Below are positions 1 through 9,153 of a DNA stretch of 24,777 nucleotides, one piece after another; the first letter of the stretch is position 1; every line of letters begins with the position of its first letter. The notes below the pieces were generated by a model. It did no database searches and was not told where the DNA came from. It saw only the letters and a program-made list of their open reading frames with translations. Origin of the DNA: Arsenophonus sp052171895 (GTDB taxonomy: Bacteria; Pseudomonadota; Gammaproteobacteria; Enterobacterales; Enterobacteriaceae); assembly GCA_052171895.1 (NCBI GenBank), contig JBQMRN010000017.1:1-24777 (forward strand), in the 5' to 3' direction. The position numbers were made by a program, and so were the translations under genes.

Positions 1-962
1 ATTTCTGTTTGAGCCACTTCATCAAGGTATCGAAAATTACTTACGCTCTAACTCGTGGTGGTATGGTTTCCAACCACTCACTTACTTACCGTTATCATGC
101 ATTCAACGTAGCGCACGCTGTTCATCCGAACTCTCTCAGGCAGATTGTCGTCACATAGTAGCTGCCATAATTCTTTCATCGGTGCTTTACGCCGAGTAAT
201 GCTCGTTATAGCGCGTCTGATGCTCGTCAGCGTAGAGAGCCACGTTCACGGTAGTTATGTTGAGACTGATGAGGCAATACTTCTCATCGTCTTAAGTTTC
301 TTATCAGCGCTTGATAGTAAAATTCACTATGAGCCCCCTAATTTATTCATTTATGGTGTAAGCCACCCTAAACTTGAAATCACAAGTCGATGCTTCCAGC
401 TAGCCACTAAAAAGCCTTGCAGTTTTACTGTACTCTACTCACTACACAATTGCTTTGTAATTGTTCGTTTGTGGCGTCACCACACACTACGATGTCGCGG
501 CTAATCGGCCGCTCCGCATCACGGCGCTAAACTGTCTATGGGGATCACAGATTGCTGAAGAATTCTTTTTTTTAGGCATCCAACCTATCGTATCAGAAAT
601 AGTTAATAGTTGAGATGAACTCTCACGGCTCACTACGCTTAAAACCTGTTTAATAGGCATTGATACGAGCGCGATTTCATGATTTCTGTTATTTCAGTAG
701 TTTACTTCGTTCACATATCGATGCGTAAAAACTCAGGTACACCTCTGTAAGCCATTTTCCATTCTATACATAAAAATTATATGCTAAAACTTAGAAACGC
801 TGCTACAAGCTTTCTAGTAGCTTTAAAATCGAAAAAATTACTTCCTATAACTCAACACCGCTCGTCGCAGCTTTAGCTGAGGCATACAACAGGAGCGAAG
901 CGACAAGGAACGAACAGCCAAAGCGAGCGAAACGGAAGATCTACGGAACTGACAGACACTGG
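1..962. repeat. Left terminal inverted repeat
   Basis: This stretch matches the reverse complement of the right end of the window base for base from the first base, with only scattered substitutions over the outer ~540 bases and more differences towards 962. The outer part is visibly less AT-rich than the rest of the window. Positions 505-540 contain a GC-rich block with a GCGGC/GCCGC inverted repeat. The inner third (about 505-962) also occurs as an internal copy at 8,666-9,030. No convincing gene lies inside: the longest open frame (145-504) is shortened by substitutions in the right copy. Seen: the repeat. Inferred: a plasmid end, replication end or palindrome junction. Confidence 0.93.
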
Positions 963-1223
963 TACGTAATCTGATAAAAAATATTGGGAGATCTATAGCT
1001 CGAGAATGAAAATTTTTAAAACGCTCTTCCTTTGATTTTCAGAGGTAAAAGGATACGCTGACAATAAAAAATTTACATACAATCTCAAAAAAAGAAGGTC
1101 ATGATTATCCTAGTATGATAAATACTATCTAATAAATTAATTGATTGATTACTAACTTCAATATAAACAAAGAAAGTATTAACCAATATTAATAATCGAA
1201 TTTAATATTATTGAGGAGTAGAA
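963..1223 (+). promoter_or_regulatory. Leader region of the threonine aldolase gene, copy A
   Basis: This AT-rich, gene-free stretch is homologous to 21,626-21,830 upstream of the aldolase pseudogene in copy C, so it belongs to the ancestral unit. A possible promoter is TTGATT at 1141-1146 and TATAAA at 1162-1167, with a short 15-base spacer, so it is weak. An imperfect hairpin (1184-1213, ten of twelve pairs) sits just before a good ribosome binding site, GAGGAG at 1213-1218, which sets the ATG at 1224. Confidence 0.5.
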
Positions 1224-2266
1224 ATGAGAATTGATCTTTTCAGCGATACTAACTTTGGACCTACGTTGGCAATGAGAAAAGCCATGTATAGGGCAGAAGT
1301 AGGTAATGAAGTTGCTGGCGAAGACCCTACGGTTAATCTTTTAATAGAACGCGTCTGTCATTTATTGGGTAAAGAAGCCGGTGTTTTTATGCCATCTGGC
1401 ACTATGTCCAATGGGGTAGCCTACCGTGTATGGTGTTAGCGTGCTGGTGATCGAATTTTCTTTGACCAGTATGCTCATGCAGCTAACTTGGTATCAGGGT
1501 TGCCAGCAGGATTAGTAAGTGCAACACCAATAGGTATTAAATGTCCTAAAGGTATTTTTAGTGTACAACAATTAGAGTTAGCTATTGGCAAACTAAAGGG
1601 TTCTAATATTCCTAGAGAGCGTGTAGTTTCTATTGAACAAAGCACTAATCTAGGTGGAGGCGCTGTTTGGCCTCTATCAAGCTTATGTGCTATTCACCAA
1701 GTTGCTAAAAAACATGGGATGGCAGTACATATGGATGGTGCACGATTATTTAATGCGGTTGTCTATTCAATGATCTCTGCCAAAGAGTTCTGTCATTATA
1801 CTGATTCCGTTTGGGTAGATTTTTCAAAAGGACTCGGTGCTCCAATGGGAGCCGTATTGTGTGGAAGCAAAGATTTTATTGATAAGGCTTGGTACTATAA
1901 ATTTCAACAGGGAGGCACAATGCATCAGGTTGGTATTTTAGCGCCGGATGCCTTTATGCATTGGATAATAATATAGAGCGTTTAGCTGATGATCACGAAA
2001 ATGCTAAATTCTTGGCGATGTCATTAGCAGGACATTCACATATTGAGATCAATCCTGAAGACATACAGACTAACATTGTTATTTTTCAATTATATGGCAC
2101 TTCATGTACAGCGTATGAGCTTGTTAATGATCTAATTAAAAAAGGGATCCGTTTATTGGCATTAAATGATAAGAAAGTTAGAGCGATTGTTCACCAAGGC
2201 ATCAATCAGCATGATATTTATACGGTCAGTTCTGCTATTCAACATTTCTTAGATAAGCATGGATAA
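1224..2266 (+). pseudogene. ltaE: Low-specificity threonine aldolase, disrupted (copy A)
   Basis: The reading matches the PLP-dependent fold-type I L-threonine aldolases, which split threonine or other beta-hydroxy amino acids into glycine and an aldehyde. If repaired it would be about 347 residues, a normal length. HMDGAR near residues 169-174 and the PLP-lysine motif SKGLGAP (lysine about 202) are intact. It starts at a strong GAGGAG-preceded ATG. Two lesions break it: an in-frame TAG at 1437-1439 (codon 72), and a one-base loss near 1941-1950 that ends the frame at 1976 while the true tail continues to 2266. Copy C has a sense codon and the correct frame at both places, so these lesions arose after duplication. 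It converges on the SHMT-like gene with a 20-base gap. Full-length product is unlikely. Confidence 0.88.
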
Positions 2267-2286
2267 TGAGTATACTGCATACCCAG

Positions 2287-3557
2287 TTAACTTTTAAAGG
2301 TAAAGTGAACGTCTTTTATAGAAAACTCTTGCATAAGACTTTGAACGTTTTTGGATACCTTTTTCGGCTCCACGTTATTAACTAGAATATCTACCATCCA
2401 TTGGCCAACTTTTTTAATTTCATTTGTCGAAAAACCTAAACGCGTTATTGCATTTGTGCCTAATCTTAGTCCCCAAGTATTAACAAATGGTAAGCTGGCA
2501 GGATAGACACGTATTCCTGCGTTGTGTAGCATAGAACAGGCTTGCCATGCCTGTTGTTCAGTACCAATGGTAACCCATACTTGATGAGTTTCTGTAAAAC
2601 CAAATTGTTTTCCTGCAACACTTAAACCTGATAAATCTAATAGATTCGCTAAATATTTTGCATGTAAGCAAGTTGTTTTAGCATAGTCTTTCCCATACAA
2701 TTTCATCTCTTCTAAAGTGGCTGCTAATGCTAATACCTCTGATGTTCCACAGTTAGATTGTAAACCAGGGGATAAGGCATCCTTTATATTTGTTTTGATA
2801 TTTTCATTGCATGAGATAGGAAATCCTATTATACCTTTTTGTGGACCAGGAAAAGTTTTATGAGTACTTCCATGGATGATATCCACTCCTTGTGTGATTG
2901 GATTAATTAATTGTTTACCAATAATAAGCCATAAGGTGTGGGAAATATCATAAGTGATCACGGTATCAGAAAAGCTATTTTTTATCGTTTCTACAAAATA
3001 CTTGATGGGTTGTTGGCATAAAATAAAACTTTGACTTAAGATAATTAATTTTTTTGATGGCACCTTTTTCCAAATTTTTCGCATTATTTTTATTGTATTA
3101 TCGACATCTATTTGATATTTTTGGTTATCAAAACAAATTGGAGTTAATACAATTCCTATTTTTTACAAATAAAATTTAATCCAAAATGTCCACCATCTTT
3201 TTCTTGTACGTAAAAGATGTAGTCGTTATTATTTACCAATCCGGTTAATACAGCTATTTCAGCTGATTGCCCTCCTTTAGCGCGGGTATCTAAAGTAGGA
3301 CAGGATAATAAACTATCACTCAATTGATTAATATGGTTTGTGATATTTTGAAGGTAAATCGTATTAAAAAAAGACCAGGGTCCAACAATGACACCTCCAG
3401 AAGGAGGAAAATCATAAAAATCATAACTTGAATGTAAGCCGATGAGTTTTTTAATGATTTGGCTGGTATAATTTTCTGATGCGTTTAAGTTTATCGTATT
3501 ATTGCGCCAATCAGCTTCTTGGTTTAACAAGAATGTTAATTCTTGACTTAACTTCAT
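2287..3557 (-). pseudogene. SHMT-like PLP enzyme with one homopolymer frameshift (copy A)
   Basis: Two open frames together give a 423-residue protein of the serine hydroxymethyltransferase family, the normal length. SHMT landmarks are in place: YDISHT with Asp204 and His207, and the PLP lysine in GSTHKTFPGP (about Lys234, matching Lys229 of E. coli GlyA). The start is the ATG at 3557, 32 bases after the PhyH stop; an upstream in-frame ATG at 3641 lies inside PhyH and is less likely. The only frame lesion is a run of six A's (minus strand, 3164-3159), where copy C has seven. With seven the frame is open. A second oddity is Trp210 at a position that is glycine in copy C and in the family (AGL type). 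The substrate may not be serine: a dedicated copy in a biosynthetic operon could act on other alpha- or beta-hydroxy amino acids. It may be rescued by slippage, be an early pseudogene, or be a base-calling error. Confidence 0.85.
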
Positions 3558-3589
3558 GGTATTAACCTTATACTCATAAAAAGGGATTT

Positions 3590-4582
3590 TTATTCGTTTG
3601 TATTGAGCCATTGATTTATTGGCCTTAAAAGGTTGTACCATAAATGTGCATAGATTTTACCTTGGGCGTCGCCTCCATTGTGGTAGGTGGCGGCATAATT
3701 GAGAATAGAGACCAACTTTAGGGCTTTTTTTGTTTGGTTTGTATTGATATAAAATGGGAGCTTTTTCTGGTAAGTTAATTGTTTTTGCCATAATTTAATA
3801 ATCGTTGTAAAATCAGTACATACAGCTTGCTGTGATAATTTTTCTAGTCCTTTTTTTAATAGTGATTCTGTCACTTTTGCACATGTCCACATTCCAAAAT
3901 AGGCGGGGATTCTTTCCGGTATATCAAGGAATAATGGATTATTACTTCGACTCCAACGTGTAACTAATGCAAATCGATTTTTACCTGAAGTGTTTTGCGC
4001 ACTACGGTGCCAAATTCTTGAATCAAATGCAATCGCATCCCCCATTTTTACAGGTACTTTTATTAAATTTTTTTGCCATTTATCGGATTGCTGTTTCTGA
4101 TCTATAAACTCAGGAGACCAAAAATCTACTGCCGGTTCAATTTTATCTTTTTGACTATACCGTAAAAATTCAAGGACTCCGTCAGAAAGATTAACATCCT
4201 GTAAAGCCAACCACAAAGAAAACTCATAAGGGTCTTCTCGGGAATAAGAAATATCCTGATGGCAGGGTATAGATGAATCTGCGTAAGCGGATTTACTGAT
4301 AATATTTATTTTATGTAGTCTAACTGAAGTCCCGATAAATACTCTCGCAATATCCATAAACGGAGTTTCTATCAAGGGATAGAGTTGATCTATCATTAGA
4401 GAAGGATGTGCCCATCGACTAACTGATTTTAAATAGTCTCCAATATTGCAGCCTAATTCCTTTGCATAAGTGTTTATCCAAAAGGTCACTATTTTATTAA
4501 TAAATAAAATTAACTCATGATTTATAGCATTATTTAATACAACCATGCCTGTCTCTTCAAAAATGCTTCTTTTTAATTGCAT
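3590..4582 (-). CDS. PhyH-family Fe(II)/2-oxoglutarate dioxygenase
   Basis: This is a 330-residue protein of the phytanoyl-CoA dioxygenase (PhyH) family, cytosolic enzymes that usually hydroxylate small molecules using iron, oxygen and 2-oxoglutarate. The iron triad is visible as His108-x-Asp110 (PCHQDIS) and His192 (WHRSAQN), and the 2-oxoglutarate-binding arginine is probably Arg203. The ~100-residue C-terminal tail beyond the core is helical-looking and lacks a motif I recognise. The ATG at 4582 overlaps the end of the methyltransferase gene by 26 bases, with GGAAAA about ten bases upstream, so translational coupling is likely. It is the third downstream open gene of operon A and the only intact copy: the copy C version (18,252-19,257) is broken. 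The substrate is unknown; the setting suggests hydroxylation of an amino acid or sugar-linked product. Confidence 0.88.
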   Translation of the reverse strand: MQLKRSIFEETGMVVLNNAINHELILFINKIVTFWINTYAKELGCNIGDYLKSVSRWAHPSLMIDQLYPLIETPFMDIARVFIGTSVRLHKINIISKSAYADSSIPCHQDISYSREDPYEFSLWLALQDVNLSDGVLEFLRYSQKDKIEPAVDFWSPEFIDQKQQSDKWQKNLIKVPVKMGDAIAFDSRIWHRSAQNTSGKNRFALVTRWSRSNNPLFLDIPERIPAYFGMWTCAKVTESLLKKGLEKLSQQAVCTDFTTIIKLWQKQLTYQKKLPFYINTNQTKKALKLVSILNYAATYHNGGDAQGKIYAHLWYNLLRPINQWLNTNE

Positions 4583-6272
4583 TGCGGGATTTTCCTTTAA
4601 GGTTATTTTTTAACACAAATAGATCCACCGTATCGCTAATTTTTAGGTATTTAAGGATAGATAAGGAGGATTTTTCTAATAATATTTTCCACTGACTTAA
4701 CGTCCTTAGTTTTCCCCCACTTTCTGCTAATATATTAAGATCAAGCAAAGCCCCGTCCGGTCTTTTTTCGTCAATAAGCATCTCTGTTAAATAAATTTTA
4801 CCATCAGGTAATAAGGCATCGTTGGCTTTCTGTAAAATAGAGATAACCTGTTTGTCAGACCAATAATGTAGAACTCTAGGCAGTAGAATAGCATCTGCCA
4901 TTTTTGGCCATGGATGAGATAATACATGTGATTGTAAATCATATCGAAACTTAAGCGAAGAATTGATAGAAATAGGGTGAAAAATATAATCCTCTCCTAA
5001 TAATAATGCCTGTAAGTGTTTGTATGTTATTAAGGCTTGTTCTAGTAATCCCTTTGCACTTCTGCCTATACCAATAACTTGTTGATGTTGCTGCCAGTCA
5101 ATCGATGTCAGTAAAAATGAAAAATCTTCTCTGGCATATCCATCAATTGCGCAATGATACTTTTCCCTATTTTCATTTGATGCACTAACTTTAAACAAAG
5201 TATTAGGCTTCTCTTTCCCCTCACTAATTATTTTAGCTAAGTTTTTCCAAACTAATCTATTAACATCAGACCACATAATTGCAGCAGATGATAAAAAATT
5301 ATCCTTATGTGGAATAAAATCTTTTCCATTTTCTGTTAATTGCCAGAACTCTGTTTCTTTTTTTACAAAATTTAATTCCCATAAGGCGCGTAATAATCGT
5401 CCAAGATGTTTAGAAGGTAATCCTATTTTTTTAGCTATCTCCTCTGTTGTGCCAGGTAAACCATCCAATACTTGCAAACGAGCAGTGATAGCTAGCGTCT
5501 CTGTCTGCCAAAATCCTACCATTTTCTCTGAAATTTTTTGCCAATTTTTTTGACTGGCCGGCCGTAATTGGATAATTTTTTGGCCGCGAGTATCAATGAT
5601 TAATAACTCACCTAAAAAAGTTTCTACGTGAGCCATACTATTGTAGAAAGGTTCTACTTGAGCATATCGTTGCGGATAAAGTGACTGGCCTGATTTATCG
5701 ACGTGATACCACCCTTCTTTATCTTTTGCTCTAGCTTGGCCTTTATGAAAGATATCTAATCCTAAAAACCAGTTTCGATGAAGTAATTTTCCTTGGTTAT
5801 CGATATGAGTATGTAATCCCACTTTATTACAGATAACCGCCACGCCATCTTTAAAATCACCGACATAAGTGTACATTTCTTTATAAGCTTTTTCTCCATG
5901 AGAATTAATATGAAAAAAATAATTTTTTTTATTCTTAACTGAACATAAGCCTTCTTGAAAATTACCACACCATAAATAGCGAGAAGGATAACATTCCCTA
6001 CCATCAGGTTTAATATGAAACCAGCCGGTTTTATCTCTAACGGCAGCGATGCCCTCATAAAAACCATATGTTTCTAAAAAGCGGCGAGGATAGTTAGGGA
6101 AGCCATGAATATTGATATGATAAGCCCCTGATTCATCATCAACAGCGGCTAAACCTGGTTCATGGTATTTCATAATTTTATTAAAGCGAGAGGAATAGAT
6201 TGGGATATTCCCAAACAAATGAAATGTTCCACACGGAGAAATTTGGGTGTTTTGCCAGTTTATTAAGTTCAT
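4557..6272 (-). CDS. WG-repeat / O-methyltransferase fusion protein
   Basis: This 571-residue protein has two parts. Residues ~35-225 are about five WG-type repeats of ~45 residues (for example AVRDKTGWFHIKPDG), a beta-rich module usually thought to bind partners. Residues ~250-325 are a winged-helix dimerisation domain and ~370-555 a class I SAM O-methyltransferase fold of the hydroxyindole/caffeate type. The LLPRVLHYWSD segment carries the histidine (His469) that is the usual catalytic base. The SAM-binding loop is unusual: VIGIGRSAKG at 399-408 replaces the usual DxGGGxG, so cofactor binding may be altered. The start ATG has AAGGAA five bases upstream. It lies 26 bases after the radical SAM gene and overlaps PhyH by 26 bases. 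The copy C homologue is a pseudogene, so this is the only intact copy. Confidence 0.87.
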   Translation of the reverse strand: MNLINWQNTQISPCGTFHLFGNIPIYSSRFNKIMKYHEPGLAAVDDESGAYHINIHGFPNYPRRFLETYGFYEGIAAVRDKTGWFHIKPDGRECYPSRYLWCGNFQEGLCSVKNKKNYFFHINSHGEKAYKEMYTYVGDFKDGVAVICNKVGLHTHIDNQGKLLHRNWFLGLDIFHKGQARAKDKEGWYHVDKSGQSLYPQRYAQVEPFYNSMAHVETFLGELLIIDTRGQKIIQLRPASQKNWQKISEKMVGFWQTETLAITARLQVLDGLPGTTEEIAKKIGLPSKHLGRLLRALWELNFVKKETEFWQLTENGKDFIPHKDNFLSSAAIMWSDVNRLVWKNLAKIISEGKEKPNTLFKVSASNENREKYHCAIDGYAREDFSFLLTSIDWQQHQQVIGIGRSAKGLLEQALITYKHLQALLLGEDYIFHPISINSSLKFRYDLQSHVLSHPWPKMADAILLPRVLHYWSDKQVISILQKANDALLPDGKIYLTEMLIDEKRPDGALLDLNILAESGGKLRTLSQWKILLEKSSLSILKYLKISDTVDLFVLKNNLKGKSRNAIKKKHF

Positions 6273-6298
6273 AAACGTTCCTTAGAGTGTTTTTTTTA

Positions 6299-7327
6299 TC
6301 AAAAATTAAGTGGTTTTCTCATGTTACATCCTTTACATACGGCGTATTGCATATAATTCTTCTTAAGATCTTCATATATTTGACTTTGCCAAATATTCGC
6401 CAAGGTTTGATTTTTAAGATTCCCAAAATTACCTAATTGACGCCGTTCTTTATTTGGCGCACAACAGGGATTAAATTGTCCATCAGTTGCTACCCAAGCT
6501 TCTCGTCCCAAAAAAGGGCATAGCCCACCAGGCAATAAATCCTGGTGAGCCGATTTATCTAGTAAGTCCATATTTATTAATTTGATAAAATTACCATTTG
6601 GTAATGGATGAGTATTAGCGAATTTTCTGACTTGAATAACCGCTTGATTCCAGCGAGAAATGGCCTCTTTATTTCGTCGCATTGACAACGATTTAATTTC
6701 TTTAAAATGTGCCCATAAATGATGACCTTTAATCCGATCAACACCCATTTTGATGCCTAATTGCACGATGTTTACTAATTCTTGTACATTGGTTTCAAGA
6801 AAAGTTATCTGTAAAGTGATTTGACAATAAATTCCGATATTTTTTGCATAATCATTGCGGATAATGATAAATTTCTTTAAATTATTTAAGACTTTTTCCC
6901 ATCGGCTTCCTAACATAATTTTTTCTTGTACGTTTTTACTTGCACCATTCCAAGATATTTTTACATCCGATGTAATCGGAATAAGTTCTCTAGCCCAAGT
7001 TTCAACCCCCTTTCGTGGAAAGGTTCCATTAGTCGTTAAGTTGAGTTTTATTTTAAATTTATGGCACATTGCAACAATTTCATCAAAATGTTGATAAATT
7101 AAAGGTTCTCCCATGGTAGAGGGGATTATTTCTCGTAATGGAGTTTCTTTGGAATCAGCAAGAATCTTTCTGATTAAATCAATATCCATCCGCCTTTTAG
7201 GTATACCTGCCTTTATCCTATTAGGCTGAGTGAGACTATAAGGGGAATGATCTTCACACATGATGCATTTTAAATTACAATCATCAGGGTTAGTATCGAA
7301 GGTAATACGCCATGGGCCGAGTTTCAT
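6299..7327 (-). CDS. Radical SAM enzyme with SPASM-like C-terminus
   Basis: This 342-residue protein has the radical SAM signature Cys17-x3-Cys21-x2-Cys24 (CNLKCIMC), which binds the 4Fe-4S cluster that cleaves S-adenosylmethionine, followed by the GEP motif near residues 73-75. The C-terminal part carries further cysteines (Cys270, Cys288, Cys289, Cys331, Cys334) in a SPASM-like arrangement (PCCAPN, CKGC), suggesting at least one auxiliary iron-sulphur cluster. GAGGG seven bases before the ATG supports the start. It is the first open gene of operon A, ~1.2 kb from the conserved promoter because the two genes before it are decayed. Copy B keeps only its 5' end and copy C only its 3' end. SPASM enzymes modify peptides, proteins or sugars; no precursor peptide is visible nearby, so the substrate is open. 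Confidence 0.88.
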   Translation of the reverse strand: MKLGPWRITFDTNPDDCNLKCIMCEDHSPYSLTQPNRIKAGIPKRRMDIDLIRKILADSKETPLREIIPSTMGEPLIYQHFDEIVAMCHKFKIKLNLTTNGTFPRKGVETWARELIPITSDVKISWNGASKNVQEKIMLGSRWEKVLNNLKKFIIIRNDYAKNIGIYCQITLQITFLETNVQELVNIVQLGIKMGVDRIKGHHLWAHFKEIKSLSMRRNKEAISRWNQAVIQVRKFANTHPLPNGNFIKLINMDLLDKSAHQDLLPGGLCPFLGREAWVATDGQFNPCCAPNKERRQLGNFGNLKNQTLANIWQSQIYEDLKKNYMQYAVCKGCNMRKPLNF

Positions 7328-7344
7328 TTTAATTCCCTCGATAG

Positions 7345-7992
7345 AAGTGACTATTTTCCAGTTTTGCTCAGATAAACTTTTCGATCTTTAAACAAGAGTC
7401 CATTAAAATTTCATGATGAACATAAGGATTAAAAACGGTCTTAATAACTTTTTCGTTGGAGTATTCTCTGGTAACCATTCAATACAAAAATAAACCTGGA
7501 GAGGCGCTTTTACGTAATTACGTGTAACCCTGCTGTATTTTGTTGTCTAGGCCGCCTTCCATAAATGCTTAATCGACAATTATTTCCCAACCGATAAAAG
7601 AATTGAATTAATAGCTGAATCCATTTAGCCAAAATATGGGTGCTAATCTAACCAAAAGTAAAATCCTCTTTAGGAAAAGGATGATAATCGCTAAATCTGG
7701 GTAAATCAAAAGCATAATATAAATAAATCATCTCATTTGGTGGCGGCGCTAGCAAAATCGGTTATATATCGATGATATAAACTTGGAAATAAAATTTTTT
7801 ATTTTTTGCAGCCTTATACATTTATTATACATTTGATGCATGATATCGCGCACTTTTTATTTTTTCCAATCAAAAAGTAACCAGAGAGTGTTTCCAAGTT
7901 TTTTGCTAAACCATGAGATAATATTTTGCTATAAACTTCAGAGCCTGAATTATAATAGGAGGATATCCATGAATGATTTTTAATATTTTCAT
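7345..7992 (-). pseudogene. Family-4 glycosyltransferase remnant (copy A)
   Basis: Most of this stretch aligns with the intact glycosyltransferase of copy B (10,577-11,875), including its 5' end at the ATG at 7992, but it is about half the length. Several internal segments are deleted, stop codons interrupt every frame, and the middle around 7,830-7,900 joins parts that are far apart in the intact gene. The longest remaining frame (7,814-8,008) spans such a junction and is not a real protein. It sits between the epimerase remnant and the radical SAM gene, exactly where the gene should be in the operon, and now acts at most as untranslated leader. Confidence 0.87.
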
Positions 7993-8017
7993 CTTTAATA
8001 CTCGCCAAAATTATGTC

Positions 8018-8453
8018 AACTTTTTGATAAAAATTATTTATTAACAGGGAAATTTCTTTTTCAATATTTATTTAGGAATCAATTCAATAACCGAACATGA
8101 ATAAATTTTGAAACATCGAATGTTTTTAAGGAAACAGTTTGACTCGATATAAGATTCCTCGTGGGTAATTCTTGTCCTTTTAGTGAGTCCCTCAATTGAC
8201 AGAAGAGGGCTTGATAAAAAGAGGACACAACTTAATCCCTTTAATTTGTAATTTTAACTAATATCCTTCCGCTCCTACTTTCGAAAATATTTAATGGTTT
8301 CTTTCAAGCGTGCCGATTCTTTAATAGGGAATAATTGTTGTTACCCATAGACCTCTCGGCTGCTTGTATATAATACCCAGGATTTTTAGGTGATTTATTT
8401 GCTAAATCAAGGATATTACATGTCCCAGTTGACCTATTAAACAGCTTGTGCTC
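8018..8453 (-). pseudogene. NAD-dependent epimerase remnant (copy A)
   Basis: The sequence aligns in pieces with the intact epimerase at 15,039-15,932. The end (about 8,018-8,100), the middle with the YASSREVYG-coding region (8,340-8,400) and a block around 8,405-8,426 can be recognised. The segment for roughly residues 5-87, which includes the NAD-binding GxxGxxG, is deleted, and stops and frameshifts fill the rest. It occupies the first gene position after the conserved promoter at 8,499-8,527. Confidence 0.85.
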
Positions 8454-8498
8454 CTAAAAAAGGTATATTATTTAAAAAAATATACCTGTAAATTACAC

Positions 8499-8527
8499 AT
8501 TTTAGCCATTATTTTTTTAATCAACAA
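8499..8527 (-). promoter_or_regulatory. Conserved operon promoter, copy A
   Basis: On the minus strand TTGTTG (8527-8522) and TAAAAT (8504-8499) are 17 bases apart. The same pair, inside a ~150-base conserved block, is found upstream of the epimerase in copies B and C. Here it would transcribe two dead genes first and then radical SAM, methyltransferase, PhyH and SHMT. A TGTAA/TTACA palindrome-like motif lies immediately downstream, at 8488-8498. Confidence 0.6.
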
Positions 8528-8665
8528 AAATTACATTAGCTTAACGTATTTTACGAAAATAAACCTTTATTAATAACAATTTAATATATTGAAAATATTA
8601 AACTTGATTTATAAACAGACTATTTATTGAGCACACTTACTGCACCAGGAGGAGTGGTTAACCTA

Positions 8666-9030
8666 ATAATGATGTCGCGGCTAATCGCCGCTCCGCATTT
8701 TTACGGCGCTAAAGCGCCAATAATTCTTTTTCAAACATCCAACAATCACAATTTCTATCAGTTTTTACTTCATTCACATATCAACACGTAAAAACTCATG
8801 TACGGCTCCGTAAACCATTTTACCTTCCATGTATAGGGAATTACATGTTAAAACTGAAAAAACCTTGCTACAAGCTTTCTAGTAGCCTTAAAATCGAAAA
8901 AAATTACTTCCTATAACTCAACACCGCTCCTCGCAGCTTTAGCTGAGGCGTACCACAGGAGCAAAGCGACGAGGAACGAACAACTAAAGCGAGCGAAGCG
9001 GAAGATCTACAGAACTAATAGAGACATGCG
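8666..9030 (+). repeat. Internal copy of the inner terminal repeat
   Basis: This is a diverged third copy of the inner part of the terminal repeats (compare 502-962 and the reverse complement of 23,815-24,300). It begins with the same GATGTCGCGGCTAATC block and ends with the GAAGCGGAAGATCTAC stretch, and is about 100 bases shorter through an internal deletion. It lies next to a copy of the rep-gene upstream region, exactly as the right terminal repeat does. No gene is visible in it. It reads as a fossil boundary between two ancestral units. Confidence 0.88.
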
Positions 9031-9153
9031 CTTACACTACAATTACCTGAAAGATCATTATTTTGATGGTCAATCATTGACTCCGAATTCTCTCTCTATA
9101 GACTAAGATAAAGCGAGATCAATCTTTATCTTAAATTTCAATACATTACAAAA

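Noticed and set aside
145..504. Open frame of 119 codons in the left terminal repeat, 84 codons in the right copy (24,379-24,633)
   Set aside because: It has no ribosome binding site and no known motif, and its length differs between the two near-identical repeats because of single substitutions; it is best explained by the lower AT content.
5762..6067. Minus-strand frame of 101 codons inside the WG-methyltransferase gene
   Set aside because: It lies wholly within a better supported gene in another frame and has no domain or start signal.
6855..7094. Plus-strand frame opposite the radical SAM gene
   Set aside because: A shadow of a gene with clear catalytic motifs on the other strand.
7328..8640. 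Possible RiPP precursor peptide for the radical SAM/SPASM enzyme
   Set aside because: The whole stretch aligns with the glycosyltransferase and epimerase genes, and no short open frame with a ribosome binding site remains.
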